Below are positions 52,393 through 62,084 of a DNA stretch of 64,000 bases, one piece after another; the first letter of the stretch is position 1, and each line of letters opens with the position of its first letter. The stretch is taken from assembly GCF_047303325.1 (NCBI RefSeq), contig NZ_JBKBEX010000012.1, forward strand, positions 1-64,000, written 5' to 3'. The notes under the pieces are model-generated. The model saw only the letters and a program-made list of their open reading frames with translations. It searched no databases and had not been told where the DNA came from. Position numbers and translations under genes: made by a program. This DNA comes from Polaromonas sp047303325. GTDB lineage: Bacteria > Pseudomonadota > Gammaproteobacteria > Burkholderiales > Burkholderiaceae_C.

Positions 52393-54495
52393 ATGACAAC
52401 CCAAAACCTGCTCGTAGAACTATTTGTCGAAGAATTGCCGCCCAAGGCGCTGAAAAAGCTCGGTGATGCCTTTGCCGGCGTGCTGTTCGAGCAGCTCAAG
52501 GCCCAGGGCCTGACGGCCGACGCTTCGGCGCTGACCGCCTTTGCCTCGCCGCGCCGCCTGGCTGCGCATGTCACGGCCGTGGCCGCGCAAGCCGCCGACA
52601 AGGCTGTCTCGCAAAAACTCATGCCGGTGGCCGTGGGGCTGGATGCATCGGGCAATGCCACGCCCGCGCTGCTCAAGAAGCTCCAGGCCCTGGGCGCCGA
52701 CGCATCGGCGGTGGCAGGCCTCAAACGCGCGCCCGATGGCAAGGCCGAGGCGCTGTTCTACGACAGCACCGTCAAGGGCGTGACGCTGGCAGAGGGCTTG
52801 CAGAAAGCCGTGCTTGAAGCCATTGCCAAGCTGCCTATCGACAAGCGGATGACCTACCAGCTGGCCGACGGCTGGAGCGACGTGAAGTTTGTGCGCCCCG
52901 CGCACGGCCTGGTCGCGCTGCACGGCAGCACGGTGGTCGCCATCGAGGCGCTGGGCCTGAAGGCCGGCAACAGCACGCACGGCCACCGCTTTGAGGCCGC
53001 CGTGGACCCGGTCGTCTTGAAAGACGCCGACAGCTACACCGCGACCTTGCAAAAAGACGGTGCAGTGATCGCCAGCTTTGCCGAGCGCAAGGCCGAGATC
53101 GCCAGGCAGCTGGCGGCGGCCGCGGCCAAGGTCGGCGGCGGGGTCAAGGCGATCGAAGACGACGCGCTGCTCGACGAAGTGACCGCGCTGGTCGAGCGCC
53201 CCAATGTGCTGGTCTGCGAGTTCGAGAAAGAATTCCTGGGCGTGCCGCAGGAGTGCCTGATCCTCACGATGAAGGCCAACCAGAAATACTTCCCGCTGCT
53301 CGACGCCGCGGGCAAGCTCACCAACAAGTTCCTGGTCGTCAGCAACATCAGCCCCAGCGATGCCAGCGCGGTGATTGGCGGCAACGAGCGCGTGGTGCGC
53401 CCGCGCCTGGCCGACGCCAAGTTCTTCTTCGACCAGGACCGCAAGAAAACGCTGGCTTCGCGTGTTGAGGGCCTGGGCAAGGTGGTCTACCACAACAAGC
53501 TGGGTACGCAAGGCGAGCGCACGCAGCGCGTGCGCGCGATTGCCGGGACCATCGCCAAACGCCTGAATGCCGACGTGGCCGGCGTGCAGCGCGCCGCCGA
53601 ACTGGCCAAGACCGACCTGGTGACCGACATGGTCGGCGAGTTCCCCGAACTGCAGGGCACCATGGGCCGTTACTACGCGCTCAACGACGGCCTGGGCGCC
53701 GACGTGGCCGATGCGATTGAAGACCACTACAAGCCGCGCTTTGCCGGCGACGAGCTGCCGCGCGGCAGCGTGGGCTTGATCGTCGCGCTGGCCGACAAGC
53801 TGGAGACCCTGGTCGGCATGTTCGGCATCGGCAACCTGCCGACCGGCGACAAGGACCCGTTCGCGCTGCGCCGCCATGCGCTGGGCGTGATCCGCATGCT
53901 GGTCGAAAAAGACCTGCCGCTGGGCCTGGCCGAACTGGTCGAAGGCGCGCAGCCGGTGTTCGGCGACAAGATCCAGGACGCCTCCGTTGCCCTGGTCGAT
54001 TTCATCTACGACCGCCTGGCCGGCTCCCTGCGCGAGCAGGGCTACAGCGCGCAAGAGGTTGATGCCGTACTGGCGCTCAAGCCCCAGCGCCTGGGCGACG
54101 TCGCCAAGCGCCTGGCGGCCGTGCGCGCCTTTGCCGCGCTGCCCGAGGCGCCGGCACTGGCTGCCGCCAACAAGCGCGTCGGCAACATCCTCAAGAAGGC
54201 CGAAGGCACCGTTGAGGCCGCCATCAAGCCTGAACTGCTGCAGGAAGCCGCCGAGAAATCCCTCGCCGAATCCCTGAAGACCGTGGCACCCAAGGCTGAA
54301 GCGGCTTTTGCGTCCGGCGACTACGCTGCCTCGCTGCAGGCGCTGGCCGCCCTGAAGGCGCCTGTCGACGCCTTCTTTGACGGCGTGATGGTCAATGCCG
54401 AGGACCCGGCGCTGCGCGCCAATCGGCTGGGCTTGCTGGCCACCCTGCACCAGGCCATGAACCGGGTCGCCGACCTCTCCAAGTTGGCCTCCTGA
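52393..54495 (+). CDS. glyS: Glycyl-tRNA synthetase beta subunit
   Basis: 700 residues. The ATG at 52393 (MTTQNLLVELFVEELPPKAL) is preferred because GAGAG is then 8 bases upstream; ATG at 52387 or GTG at 52378 are alternatives. Motifs of GlyS include KRMTYQLADGWSDVKFVRP and NQKYFPLLDAAGKL, and the C-terminal anticodon-binding region ends in a DALR-like domain (FFDGVMVNAEDPALRANRL). It forms the alpha2beta2 enzyme with GlyQ. Confidence 0.97.
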   Translation: MTTQNLLVELFVEELPPKALKKLGDAFAGVLFEQLKAQGLTADASALTAFASPRRLAAHVTAVAAQAADKAVSQKLMPVAVGLDASGNATPALLKKLQALGADASAVAGLKRAPDGKAEALFYDSTVKGVTLAEGLQKAVLEAIAKLPIDKRMTYQLADGWSDVKFVRPAHGLVALHGSTVVAIEALGLKAGNSTHGHRFEAAVDPVVLKDADSYTATLQKDGAVIASFAERKAEIARQLAAAAAKVGGGVKAIEDDALLDEVTALVERPNVLVCEFEKEFLGVPQECLILTMKANQKYFPLLDAAGKLTNKFLVVSNISPSDASAVIGGNERVVRPRLADAKFFFDQDRKKTLASRVEGLGKVVYHNKLGTQGERTQRVRAIAGTIAKRLNADVAGVQRAAELAKTDLVTDMVGEFPELQGTMGRYYALNDGLGADVADAIEDHYKPRFAGDELPRGSVGLIVALADKLETLVGMFGIGNLPTGDKDPFALRRHALGVIRMLVEKDLPLGLAELVEGAQPVFGDKIQDASVALVDFIYDRLAGSLREQGYSAQEVDAVLALKPQRLGDVAKRLAAVRAFAALPEAPALAAANKRVGNILKKAEGTVEAAIKPELLQEAAEKSLAESLKTVAPKAEAAFASGDYAASLQALAALKAPVDAFFDGVMVNAEDPALRANRLGLLATLHQAMNRVADLSKLAS

Positions 54496-54516
54496 AATTT
54501 TTCAAGGCGAAGCACC

Positions 54517-55089
54517 ATGAAACTCGTCATCCTCGACCGCGACGGCACCATCAACAGCGACAGCGACGACTTCGTCAAGACGCCGGACGAATGGCTGCCG
54601 CTGCCCGGCTCGCTGGAGGCGATTGCGCGGCTCAACCACGCGGGCTGGCATGTGGTGATCGCGTCCAACCAGTCGGGCCTGGGGCGCGGCCTGTTTGACG
54701 TGGCCTCGCTCAATGCCATGCATGCCAAGATGCACAAGATGCTGGCCGCCGTCGGCGGCCGGATCGACGCGGTGTTCTACTGCCCGCACAGCCCCGAGGA
54801 AAGCTGCACCTGCCGCAAACCCTTGCCGGGCCTGTTCGAGCAGATAGGCACGCGCTTCGGCGTGCAGCTGGCGGGCGTGCCAACGGCCGGTGATTCGCTG
54901 CGTGACCTGCAGGCCGGCGCCGCGGCGGGTTGCGAGCCGCACCTGGTGCTCACCGGCAAGTCGGCCCGGTACCGGGCCGGCGGCCAGCCGGAAGGCCTGC
55001 CGGCCGGCACCACGCTGCACGCGGACCTGGCGGCTTTTGCCGATTTCCTGCTGGAACGCAGCGCCCGGCCGCTGCCGGTGGCCATCTGA
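54517..55089 (+). CDS. gmhB: D-glycero-D-manno-heptose 1,7-bisphosphate 7-phosphatase
   Basis: 190 residues, HAD family. Catalytic Asp residues are D7 and D9 (ILDRDGTIN), the second motif is VIASNQSGLGRG, and the zinc loop CPHSPEESCTC has the usual Cys/His set. It supplies ADP-heptose for the lipopolysaccharide core. It starts 22 bases after glyS, so it is in the same transcript. Confidence 0.95.
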   Translation: MKLVILDRDGTINSDSDDFVKTPDEWLPLPGSLEAIARLNHAGWHVVIASNQSGLGRGLFDVASLNAMHAKMHKMLAAVGGRIDAVFYCPHSPEESCTCRKPLPGLFEQIGTRFGVQLAGVPTAGDSLRDLQAGAAAGCEPHLVLTGKSARYRAGGQPEGLPAGTTLHADLAAFADFLLERSARPLPVAI

Positions 55090-55152
55090 ACATCAAGTCC
55101 GCGAAACACTTTTTCGCCCCTTAGCACCTGACCCGATAGCCGGAACCCCGCC

Positions 55153-55905
55153 ATGCCTTTCATCCGCTCCGTCCTGCACCTTCTCTGGATGGCCATCACC
55201 ATCATTCCGTGGGCCACCTTCGTGGTGATCGCATCGCTGTTCGTCAGCAGCACCACCATGTACTGGATGTGCGCGGGCTGGCTGCGCGTGGCGGTCAGCG
55301 GCGGCACCTTCATCCTGGGCATCAGGAACCGGGTGACCGGCATGGAAAACCTCCCCACGGGAGAAACCAGCGCCGCCGTGCTGCTGCTCAAGCACCAGAG
55401 CACCTGGGAGACCCTGTGCATGCCCACCCTGATGCCGCATCCGCTGGCCTATGTCTTCAAGAAAGAGCTGCTTTACGTGCCTTTCTTCGGCTGGGCCATG
55501 GCGCGCATGGACATGATCCATATCGATCGCAGCCAGCGCGCCCAGGCCTTCAACAAGGTCGTGGTACAGGGAAAGCGCCTGATGGCGCAGGGCACCTGGG
55601 TCATCATGTTTCCCGAAGGCACGCGCATCCCGCGCGGCCAGAAGGGCACTTACAAATCCGGCGGCACGCGCCTGGCGATCGAAACCGGCGCGCCGGTGAT
55701 CCCGATTGCCGTCACCTCGGCCAAATGCTGGCCGCGCAAGGCTTTCATCAAGACGCCGGGCATTGTCGACATCTCCATAGGCAAGCCCATCCCCAGCGCG
55801 GGCCGGCAGCCGGACGAGCTGATGCGCGAGGTGGAGGCCTGGATAGAGGCCGAAATGCGCCGGCTGGACCCTGAGGCCTACGCCGGCGCCGCCGCCAATA
55901 CCTGA
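55153..55905 (+). CDS. plsC: 1-acyl-sn-glycerol-3-phosphate acyltransferase
   Basis: 250 residues with an N-terminal membrane helix (about 8-35). The acyltransferase motif I is KHQSTWETL, an HX4E form of the usual HX4D, and motif III is FPEGTRIPRGQKG. Other segments fit the PlsC family (RLAIETGAPVIPIAV). It acylates lysophosphatidic acid to phosphatidic acid. It lies in the glyQ-glyS-gmhB block, 64 bases after gmhB. Confidence 0.93.
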   Translation: MPFIRSVLHLLWMAITIIPWATFVVIASLFVSSTTMYWMCAGWLRVAVSGGTFILGIRNRVTGMENLPTGETSAAVLLLKHQSTWETLCMPTLMPHPLAYVFKKELLYVPFFGWAMARMDMIHIDRSQRAQAFNKVVVQGKRLMAQGTWVIMFPEGTRIPRGQKGTYKSGGTRLAIETGAPVIPIAVTSAKCWPRKAFIKTPGIVDISIGKPIPSAGRQPDELMREVEAWIEAEMRRLDPEAYAGAAANT

Positions 55906-55941
55906 GCGCTGCCTGCGCCCATTACGCCGCGCTAAACTGCC

Positions 55942-56961
55942 ATGATGCAACGGCTTCTCCAGTTCACGCTCGACCTGTTTGACGCCCATCCCGCGCCGCC
56001 GGCCCGCGCCGCCAACCCAAAAAGCGCAAAGCCTCCGGCAAAGCCGCGGCCTAAAAAACCGGTGACGTCCGTCCCGCGGCCGCAAGCGGCCCCCGAGCCC
56101 GAATTCATCGGGCCGCAGCTGCCCACCCAGACCCTGAGCCAGGCCCTGGCCCCGGCCACCTTCCGCCATCCGCGCGCCACGCGTGAGACCGTGCTGGACG
56201 GCATCCTGGTGGCTTACGAATTCCGGCGCAGCAAACGCAAGACCATAGGTTTTTCGGCCGGTGCCGACGGCCTCACAGTGAGCGCGCCCAAATGGGTGCC
56301 GCTGTATGAAATCGACAAGGCCGTGCTGGAAAAATCCGGCTGGATACTCGCCAAGCTGCAGGAGACCCGCGAACGCCACCAGCGCATGGAGTCCGCGCGC
56401 ATTGACTGGAAGGACGGCACCACCCTGCCTTTCCTGGGCGAGCAGGTGATTGTGGTGATAGACCCGCGGCACGCCTTCGGCGGCGTGGGCGCCGAACTCA
56501 AGACCCGGGCCGCCGAGGTGCTGCTGCAGGGCAACGAGGGCGGGGCCGGCGACATGCTGCCCGGCGTGGCGCAGATGACGCTGCATGTGGGCCTGCCCCA
56601 CAACGCCTCGGCCGAGCAGATTCGCGATGCCGTGCAGGCCTGGCTGATGCGCCAGGCCAAGCGGATCTTCATCGAACGGCTCAATCATTTCGCGCCGCAG
56701 CTCGGCGTGCAGTGGCACAAGCTCAGCCTTTCCAGCGCCGGCACGCGCTGGGGCAGCGCCAGCGCCGACGGCTCCATCCGGCTGAATTGGCGGCTGGTCC
56801 ATTTCCGGCAATCGGTGATCGACTATGTGGTGGTCCATGAACTGAGCCATTTGCGTGTCATGGACCACAGTCCGCGCTTCTGGGACACCGTGCGCACCAT
56901 CGTGCCCGACTATGCCGAACTGCGCGGCCAGCTCAAGGACGAAGCGATTCCGCGCTGGTAG
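55942..56961 (+). CDS. YgjP-like (M48/DUF45) metalloprotease-like protein
   Basis: 339 residues. The zinc motif HELSH has its first His at residue 299, followed by MDHSPRFWDTV, the conserved YgjP-family C-terminus. The central FRRSKRKTIGFSAGADGLTVSAPKWV region is the family's N-terminal beta-domain. An Ala/Pro/Lys-rich stretch (about 15-45) precedes it. No signal peptide. It follows plsC in the same direction. Function is unknown; nucleotide or protein substrates are both discussed for the family. Confidence 0.85.
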   Translation: MMQRLLQFTLDLFDAHPAPPARAANPKSAKPPAKPRPKKPVTSVPRPQAAPEPEFIGPQLPTQTLSQALAPATFRHPRATRETVLDGILVAYEFRRSKRKTIGFSAGADGLTVSAPKWVPLYEIDKAVLEKSGWILAKLQETRERHQRMESARIDWKDGTTLPFLGEQVIVVIDPRHAFGGVGAELKTRAAEVLLQGNEGGAGDMLPGVAQMTLHVGLPHNASAEQIRDAVQAWLMRQAKRIFIERLNHFAPQLGVQWHKLSLSSAGTRWGSASADGSIRLNWRLVHFRQSVIDYVVVHELSHLRVMDHSPRFWDTVRTIVPDYAELRGQLKDEAIPRW

Positions 56962-57103
56962 CTTGCAGGCAGGTGGGAGCGCCAGGGGCTGCGCAGGACA
57001 AACCCTTTGCCGGGGCTGAATCGGCGATAACAAAGTAGTACAGCTTGGCGTTACTTGTTAATATGACAAAAATATCAAAAACGCCAAAAACACCAGGGAC
57101 TTG

Positions 57104-57568
57104 ATGTCGTACCTCCAAAGCACCTCCATGAACGACAAGCTCATACTCGTAGTTGAAGACAATCCCGACCACCTGGAGCTGACTGTCTTGACTCTGGAGG
57201 AGCAGGGCGTGACGGCCGAGATCGCGGTTGCCCGCGATGGCGTGCAGGCGCTGGACTACCTGTTCGGGCAGGGGGCCCATGCGGGGCGCGACACGCAGCG
57301 CCAGCCTTCGTTCATCCTGCTGGACATGAAGCTGCCCAAACTCTCGGGGCTGGATGTGTTGCGCGGTGTGCGCGGCAACCCGCTCACGGCCCTGGTGCCG
57401 GTGGTCATGCTGACCTCCTCCAGCGAGCGCTCCGACATCGTGGCCTGCTACCAGGCCGGCGCCAATGGCTTTGTGCGCAAGCCTGTCGATTTCGGAGACC
57501 TGACGGAAAAACTCCAGCGGCTCCAGGCCTATTGGCTGGATGTCAATGAATCGATCGCGGCCGGTTGA
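57104..57568 (+). CDS. Single-domain response regulator (Rcp1-type)
   Basis: 154 residues, only a receiver domain. Acidic pocket ED at 18-19, phospho-acceptor D74 (ILLDMKLPKLSG), Thr104/Ser105 and K126 (FVRKP). The long loop after alpha-2 (LFGQGAHAGRDTQRQPS) is typical of the Rcp1-like group that pairs with phytochrome-like kinases. The ATG at 57104 has AGGGA upstream; an internal ATG at 57128 lacks one. It lies 49 bases upstream of the multi-PAS kinase, its likely partner. Confidence 0.88.
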   Translation: MSYLQSTSMNDKLILVVEDNPDHLELTVLTLEEQGVTAEIAVARDGVQALDYLFGQGAHAGRDTQRQPSFILLDMKLPKLSGLDVLRGVRGNPLTALVPVVMLTSSSERSDIVACYQAGANGFVRKPVDFGDLTEKLQRLQAYWLDVNESIAAG

Positions 57569-57617
57569 TAAGCCCGCGGTGCGGGCTGCCCGTGCGGCCT
57601 GGGCGGGCTCCTGAGCG

Positions 57618-60600
57618 ATGGCCGCGATGAAGGTTCAGATCACGCTGCGGACCCGCCTGGTCATACTGGTGCTGGCCGCGATTGTTCCGCTGTTCGGCCT
57701 GTCCATCTTCAAGGCCGTCTACAACGCCGACGCCGCAGTCGAGCGGGCCATGACCGACCTGCAGTTCGCCGCCTCGCTGGCGGCCTCCAACCAGCAGCAG
57801 CTTGCCGTGACCGCGCGCCAGGTTCTCACGGCTGTCGTCCATGCGCCCGAGCTGCTGAGCGGCGAGGACGGCAAGACCGTCAAGGGCGGCAGGGGCGGCC
57901 GCTGCGACGCCTACCTGGTGCAACTGAACCAGATGTTCCCGCTGTATGCCAACCTGGGCATCATAGGCATGGACGGCCGGGCGCTGTGCAACGGGATTCC
58001 CAATTCAACGCTGAACTACCTGGGTGACCGCGCATATTTCCGCGAGGCCGTGGCCCGCCGCGAATTCGTGACCGGCGAATACATTGTGGGCCGCGCCACG
58101 GGCATACCCTCCATCACCTTTGCGCTGCCCCTGCTGGACCGCGAAGGGCGCGTCGTGGTCGTTGCCTATGCCTCGGTGGACCTGGGCGAAATGGCGAAGA
58201 CGGTGGAGAGTATCCACCTGCCGCCCGGCGCAGCGCTCGGCATCCACGACCGCAACGGCGTGCTGCTGGCGGGAAGGCCGGCCCTGCCGATCCGTATCGG
58301 CCAGAAGGCGGCCAGCCCGGTGCTGCGCGAGGCGGTCAAAACCCTGAAGACGGGCACGGCCGACGGCCCCGACGGCGCGGGCAAGCGCCGGCTCTGGGCC
58401 TACATGCCCAGCAGCGCCAATGTGGGCGAGGCATTTTTTGTGGCGGTCAGCCTGGACCACAACCTGGTGGTGGGCGCCACGCAGCGGCAGCTGTGGCTGG
58501 AGCTGGGCGTGCTGTCCCTGCTGGCCTTCCTGAGCGGCTTGCTGGCCTGGATGATGGGCGGGCGCGCCATCGTGGTCCCCACGCGCAACATCCTGGAGGC
58601 GACCCGGCGCATCCAGGACGGGCGGCTGGACGTGCGCATCCCGGTCACATCGTCCGACGACGGCGGGGAATTCTCCCGGATCGCCGAAGGCTTCAACCGC
58701 ATGGCCGAATCCCTGCAGAAGCACCGCGGGGCCCTCGAGTCGGAACTGGCCAACAGCGAAGCCATACAGCGCAAGCTGCAGGATGCCCAGCGCCTGGGGC
58801 GCATCGGCTATTGGCAGCTTGACGTGCGCAGCGAAGAGACCTGGTGGTCCGATGAAGTCTATGACGTGCTGGGGGTGGACAAGGCGAGCTTTGCCACAAA
58901 CCGCGATTCGTTTTTGCAGTTGATCCATCCCGCCGACCGCGAGGACTTCAAGGCCAGGCGCGACGCCGCCGTGGCGGCCGGCCTGCCGCTGGACGTCGAG
59001 TTCCGCATCGTCACGGCCGCCGGCGAGCTGCGCTGGATCCACCTGGTGGGCCGCGCCCATGGGCCGCAGGACGGCCAGCCGGGCCAGGGGCCGCGCCGCT
59101 CCGGCGTGCTCCAGGAGATCACCGACCGCAAGCAGGCGGAACTCGAAATCGCCCGCAGCACCGAGTTGCTCAACCGCACCGGCGAGCTCGCGAAAATCGG
59201 CGGATGGGAAGTCCAGGTCGACACCATGGCGCCCTACTGGTCCCAGGAAATTTACCGCATCCATGACATGGAGCCCGGGGCCAGGCTCAGCATAGGGCAG
59301 GCGATCCGGTCCTATGCGCCGGAAGCGCAGCCCATCGTCAGGGCCGCGGCCGAAGCCGCCTTTCTTCACGGCACGCCATGGGACCTGGAGCTGCCGCTCA
59401 TCACCGAGAAAGGCCGGCGCATCTGGGTGCGCACGCGCGGCCGCGCGCTGCAGCGGGACGGCAAGGTCGTAAGCCTGGTCGGCGTGCTGCAGGACATCAC
59501 CGAGCAGCACCAGGCCCAGGAGCATCTGCGCCTGCTGGAGTCCTGCGTCGCCCGCCTCAACGACATCGTGCTGATCACCGAAGCCGGGCCCATTGACGCG
59601 CCGGGCCCGCGCATCGTCTTTGTCAACGACGCCTTCGAGCGCCGCACCGGCTACACCCGCGAAGAGGTGCTGGGCCGCACGCCGCGCCTGCTGCAGGGCC
59701 CGAAAACGCAGCGGGCCGAACTGGACCGCATCCGCGCCGCGCTGCAGGCATGGCAGCCGGTGCGCGCCGAACTGATCAACTACACCAAGGGCGGCCAGGA
59801 GCTCTGGCTGGACCTGGACATCGTGCCCATCGCCGACGCCAAGGGCCGGTACACGCACTGGGTGGCGGTCGAGCGCGACATCACGCAGCGCAAGCGGGCC
59901 GAGCAGGCGCTGGTGGACAGCGAGCAGCGCTACGCCGCCCTCTTTGAGATGGCGCCGGTGCCCATGTGGGTGTATGACGTCGCCACCTCGCGTTTCCTCA
60001 ACGTCAACAAGGCGGCGGTGGACAGCTACGGCTACTCGGTGGAGGAGTTCCTGGGCATGACCCTGTTTGACATCCGCCCCGACGCCGAGCACGCGCGCCT
60101 GGAGCGGGCGTTGAGCGACAACTCGGTCGAAAGAAAAGGCACCTGGCAGCACCGCCGCAAGGACGGCTCGATCTTTTCCGCCCATGCGGTGTCGCGGCCC
60201 ATCCAGTACGCCGGCGTGCCCGCGCGCTTTGTGCTGGCGATGGACGTCACGGCCCAGCTCAAGGCCGAGCACGATGTGCAGGAGCATCTTTTCACCCTGC
60301 AGCGCGCGGCCGACGCCGCCCAGGCCATCACCTGGCACCAGACGCTGGAAGGCACCATGCATGAGGTGGCCGAGCAGGCCCGGGGCGTGGTGGGCGCGCA
60401 CCAGTCCATCGTCAGCCTGACCGTGAACAGCGACTGGAAGCAGGCCATCAACGCGCTTTCGCTGTCCGACAAATACGCGAAGTATCGCGACCTCTTCGAG
60501 CCGCCGGACGGCACCGGCATTTACGCCATGGTCTGCCAGACCAACCGCTCCATGCGCATGACGCAGGCCGAGCTCGAAGCCCATCCGCGCTGGCGCGGGT

Positions 60601-61940
60601 TCGGCAGCTATGCCGACAAGCATCCCGCCATGCGCGGCTGGCTGGCCGTGCCGCTGACCGGGCGCGACGGCCGCAACATCGGCTTGCTCCAGCTCTCCGA
60701 CAAGTACGAAGGCGAGTTCACGCAGCAGGACGAATACGTCGCGCTCGAGCTGGCCCAGCTGGCGTCCATCGCCATCGAGAACGCCCGCCTGCTGGAGGAA
60801 GTCAGCCAGCTCAACACCGGGCTGGAGCGCAAGGTGGCCGAGCGCACGCTGGAGCTGGAGCGCCAGCAGGCCCTGTTTCGCGGGCTGGCCGAACAGGCGC
60901 CCCAGGTGGTCTGGACCATCAACCCCGACGGCGCGGCCACCTACTTCAACCGTGCCTGGTTCGAGCTGGTGGGCGGCAAGCTCGAGGACTGGACCGGCAC
61001 GCAATGGTTCTCCGTCATCCACCCCGAGGACCTTCCCGACGTCAAGGCCACGTGGGAGACCGCCAAGGCCGCGCAGTCGCCGTTCATGGGCATACGCCGC
61101 GTGCTGGCCCGCGACGGCAGCTGCCACACCATGTCCTACCGCGCCTCACCCGTCATCGACGAGCACGGCCGGGTGGCTTTCTGGGTGGGCATAGATGCCG
61201 ACATCACCGAGATCAAGGCCATCGAAGCCGCGCTGCGGCTGTCCAACCACGAACTCGAGGCTTTTTCCTATTCGGTGTCGCACGACCTGCGCTCGCCGCT
61301 CAACACCGTGGACGGCTTCAGCCGTCTGCTGGCCAAACAGCTGGGCGCCAACGCGGGCGACAAGGTCTCGCACTACCTGTCGCGCATCCAGGCCGGCGTG
61401 GCACAGATGGGGCAGCTGATTGAAGACCTGCTGTCGCTGGCGCAGGTCTCGCGCGCGCCGCTGAGCAACAAGTCGGTGGACCTGTCGGCGCTGGCGCGCG
61501 GCATCATGGACGACTGGCAGGCGCGCGACCCCGACCGCAAGGCGGTGATCCACATCGAAAAAGGCCTGAAGGCGCACGGCGACGCGCGCCTGGTCCGCGT
61601 GGTCATGGAAAACCTGCTCGGCAATGCCTGGAAATTCAGTTCCCACGAGGGGGTGACCGAGATCACCGTCGGCCACACGCAGGACGCCGCGGGGCTTCCC
61701 GTGTACTTCGTGCGCGACAATGGCGCCGGTTTTGACATGGCCTACGCCGACAAGCTCTTCAACCCCTTCCAGCGCCTGCATGCCGCCTCGGAGTTTCCCG
61801 GCACCGGCATAGGCCTGGCCACCTCCAGCCGGGTCATCAAACGCCACGGCGGCAGGCTGTGGGCAGAGTCCTCACCCGGCCATGGCGCGACCTTTTTCTT
61901 CACCCTGCCCAAGACGCCGCAGGCCTCCGATGTGTCTTGA
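57618..61940 (+). CDS. Multi-PAS/GAF sensor histidine kinase
   Basis: 1440 residues. TM1 about 12-35 and TM2 about 290-315 enclose a Cache-type periplasmic domain; a HAMP domain follows (about 315-370). Then come PAS-like domains near 393-515, 523-635, 637-770 and 770-890, a GAF domain (about 900-1055), a coiled coil, a fifth PAS domain (about 1087-1205), HisKA with H1222 (SVSHDLRSPLNT) and the ATPase (LLGNAWKF, VRDNGAGFDM, GTGIGLAT). There is no receiver domain; the small response regulator upstream is the likely output. The third PAS has LOV-like GRTPRLLQGPKT but no flavin-binding Cys. The HisKA type resembles phytochrome-like kinases. Confidence 0.9.
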   Translation: MAAMKVQITLRTRLVILVLAAIVPLFGLSIFKAVYNADAAVERAMTDLQFAASLAASNQQQLAVTARQVLTAVVHAPELLSGEDGKTVKGGRGGRCDAYLVQLNQMFPLYANLGIIGMDGRALCNGIPNSTLNYLGDRAYFREAVARREFVTGEYIVGRATGIPSITFALPLLDREGRVVVVAYASVDLGEMAKTVESIHLPPGAALGIHDRNGVLLAGRPALPIRIGQKAASPVLREAVKTLKTGTADGPDGAGKRRLWAYMPSSANVGEAFFVAVSLDHNLVVGATQRQLWLELGVLSLLAFLSGLLAWMMGGRAIVVPTRNILEATRRIQDGRLDVRIPVTSSDDGGEFSRIAEGFNRMAESLQKHRGALESELANSEAIQRKLQDAQRLGRIGYWQLDVRSEETWWSDEVYDVLGVDKASFATNRDSFLQLIHPADREDFKARRDAAVAAGLPLDVEFRIVTAAGELRWIHLVGRAHGPQDGQPGQGPRRSGVLQEITDRKQAELEIARSTELLNRTGELAKIGGWEVQVDTMAPYWSQEIYRIHDMEPGARLSIGQAIRSYAPEAQPIVRAAAEAAFLHGTPWDLELPLITEKGRRIWVRTRGRALQRDGKVVSLVGVLQDITEQHQAQEHLRLLESCVARLNDIVLITEAGPIDAPGPRIVFVNDAFERRTGYTREEVLGRTPRLLQGPKTQRAELDRIRAALQAWQPVRAELINYTKGGQELWLDLDIVPIADAKGRYTHWVAVERDITQRKRAEQALVDSEQRYAALFEMAPVPMWVYDVATSRFLNVNKAAVDSYGYSVEEFLGMTLFDIRPDAEHARLERALSDNSVERKGTWQHRRKDGSIFSAHAVSRPIQYAGVPARFVLAMDVTAQLKAEHDVQEHLFTLQRAADAAQAITWHQTLEGTMHEVAEQARGVVGAHQSIVSLTVNSDWKQAINALSLSDKYAKYRDLFEPPDGTGIYAMVCQTNRSMRMTQAELEAHPRWRGFGSYADKHPAMRGWLAVPLTGRDGRNIGLLQLSDKYEGEFTQQDEYVALELAQLASIAIENARLLEEVSQLNTGLERKVAERTLELERQQALFRGLAEQAPQVVWTINPDGAATYFNRAWFELVGGKLEDWTGTQWFSVIHPEDLPDVKATWETAKAAQSPFMGIRRVLARDGSCHTMSYRASPVIDEHGRVAFWVGIDADITEIKAIEAALRLSNHELEAFSYSVSHDLRSPLNTVDGFSRLLAKQLGANAGDKVSHYLSRIQAGVAQMGQLIEDLLSLAQVSRAPLSNKSVDLSALARGIMDDWQARDPDRKAVIHIEKGLKAHGDARLVRVVMENLLGNAWKFSSHEGVTEITVGHTQDAAGLPVYFVRDNGAGFDMAYADKLFNPFQRLHAASEFPGTGIGLATSSRVIKRHGGRLWAESSPGHGATFFFTLPKTPQASDVS

Positions 61941-62084
61941 TGTGACGCAATGTGTCTTCGGCGGGATTAATTACCGTGGTTGAAGTGTGTTTTAACGTCT
62001 TTTCTGCTGTTTTTACTAGGGTTTGATACATCGAATTGATTAAAATGCGAAAAATGCCAAAAACAATCCTTTACGAGACTGACC

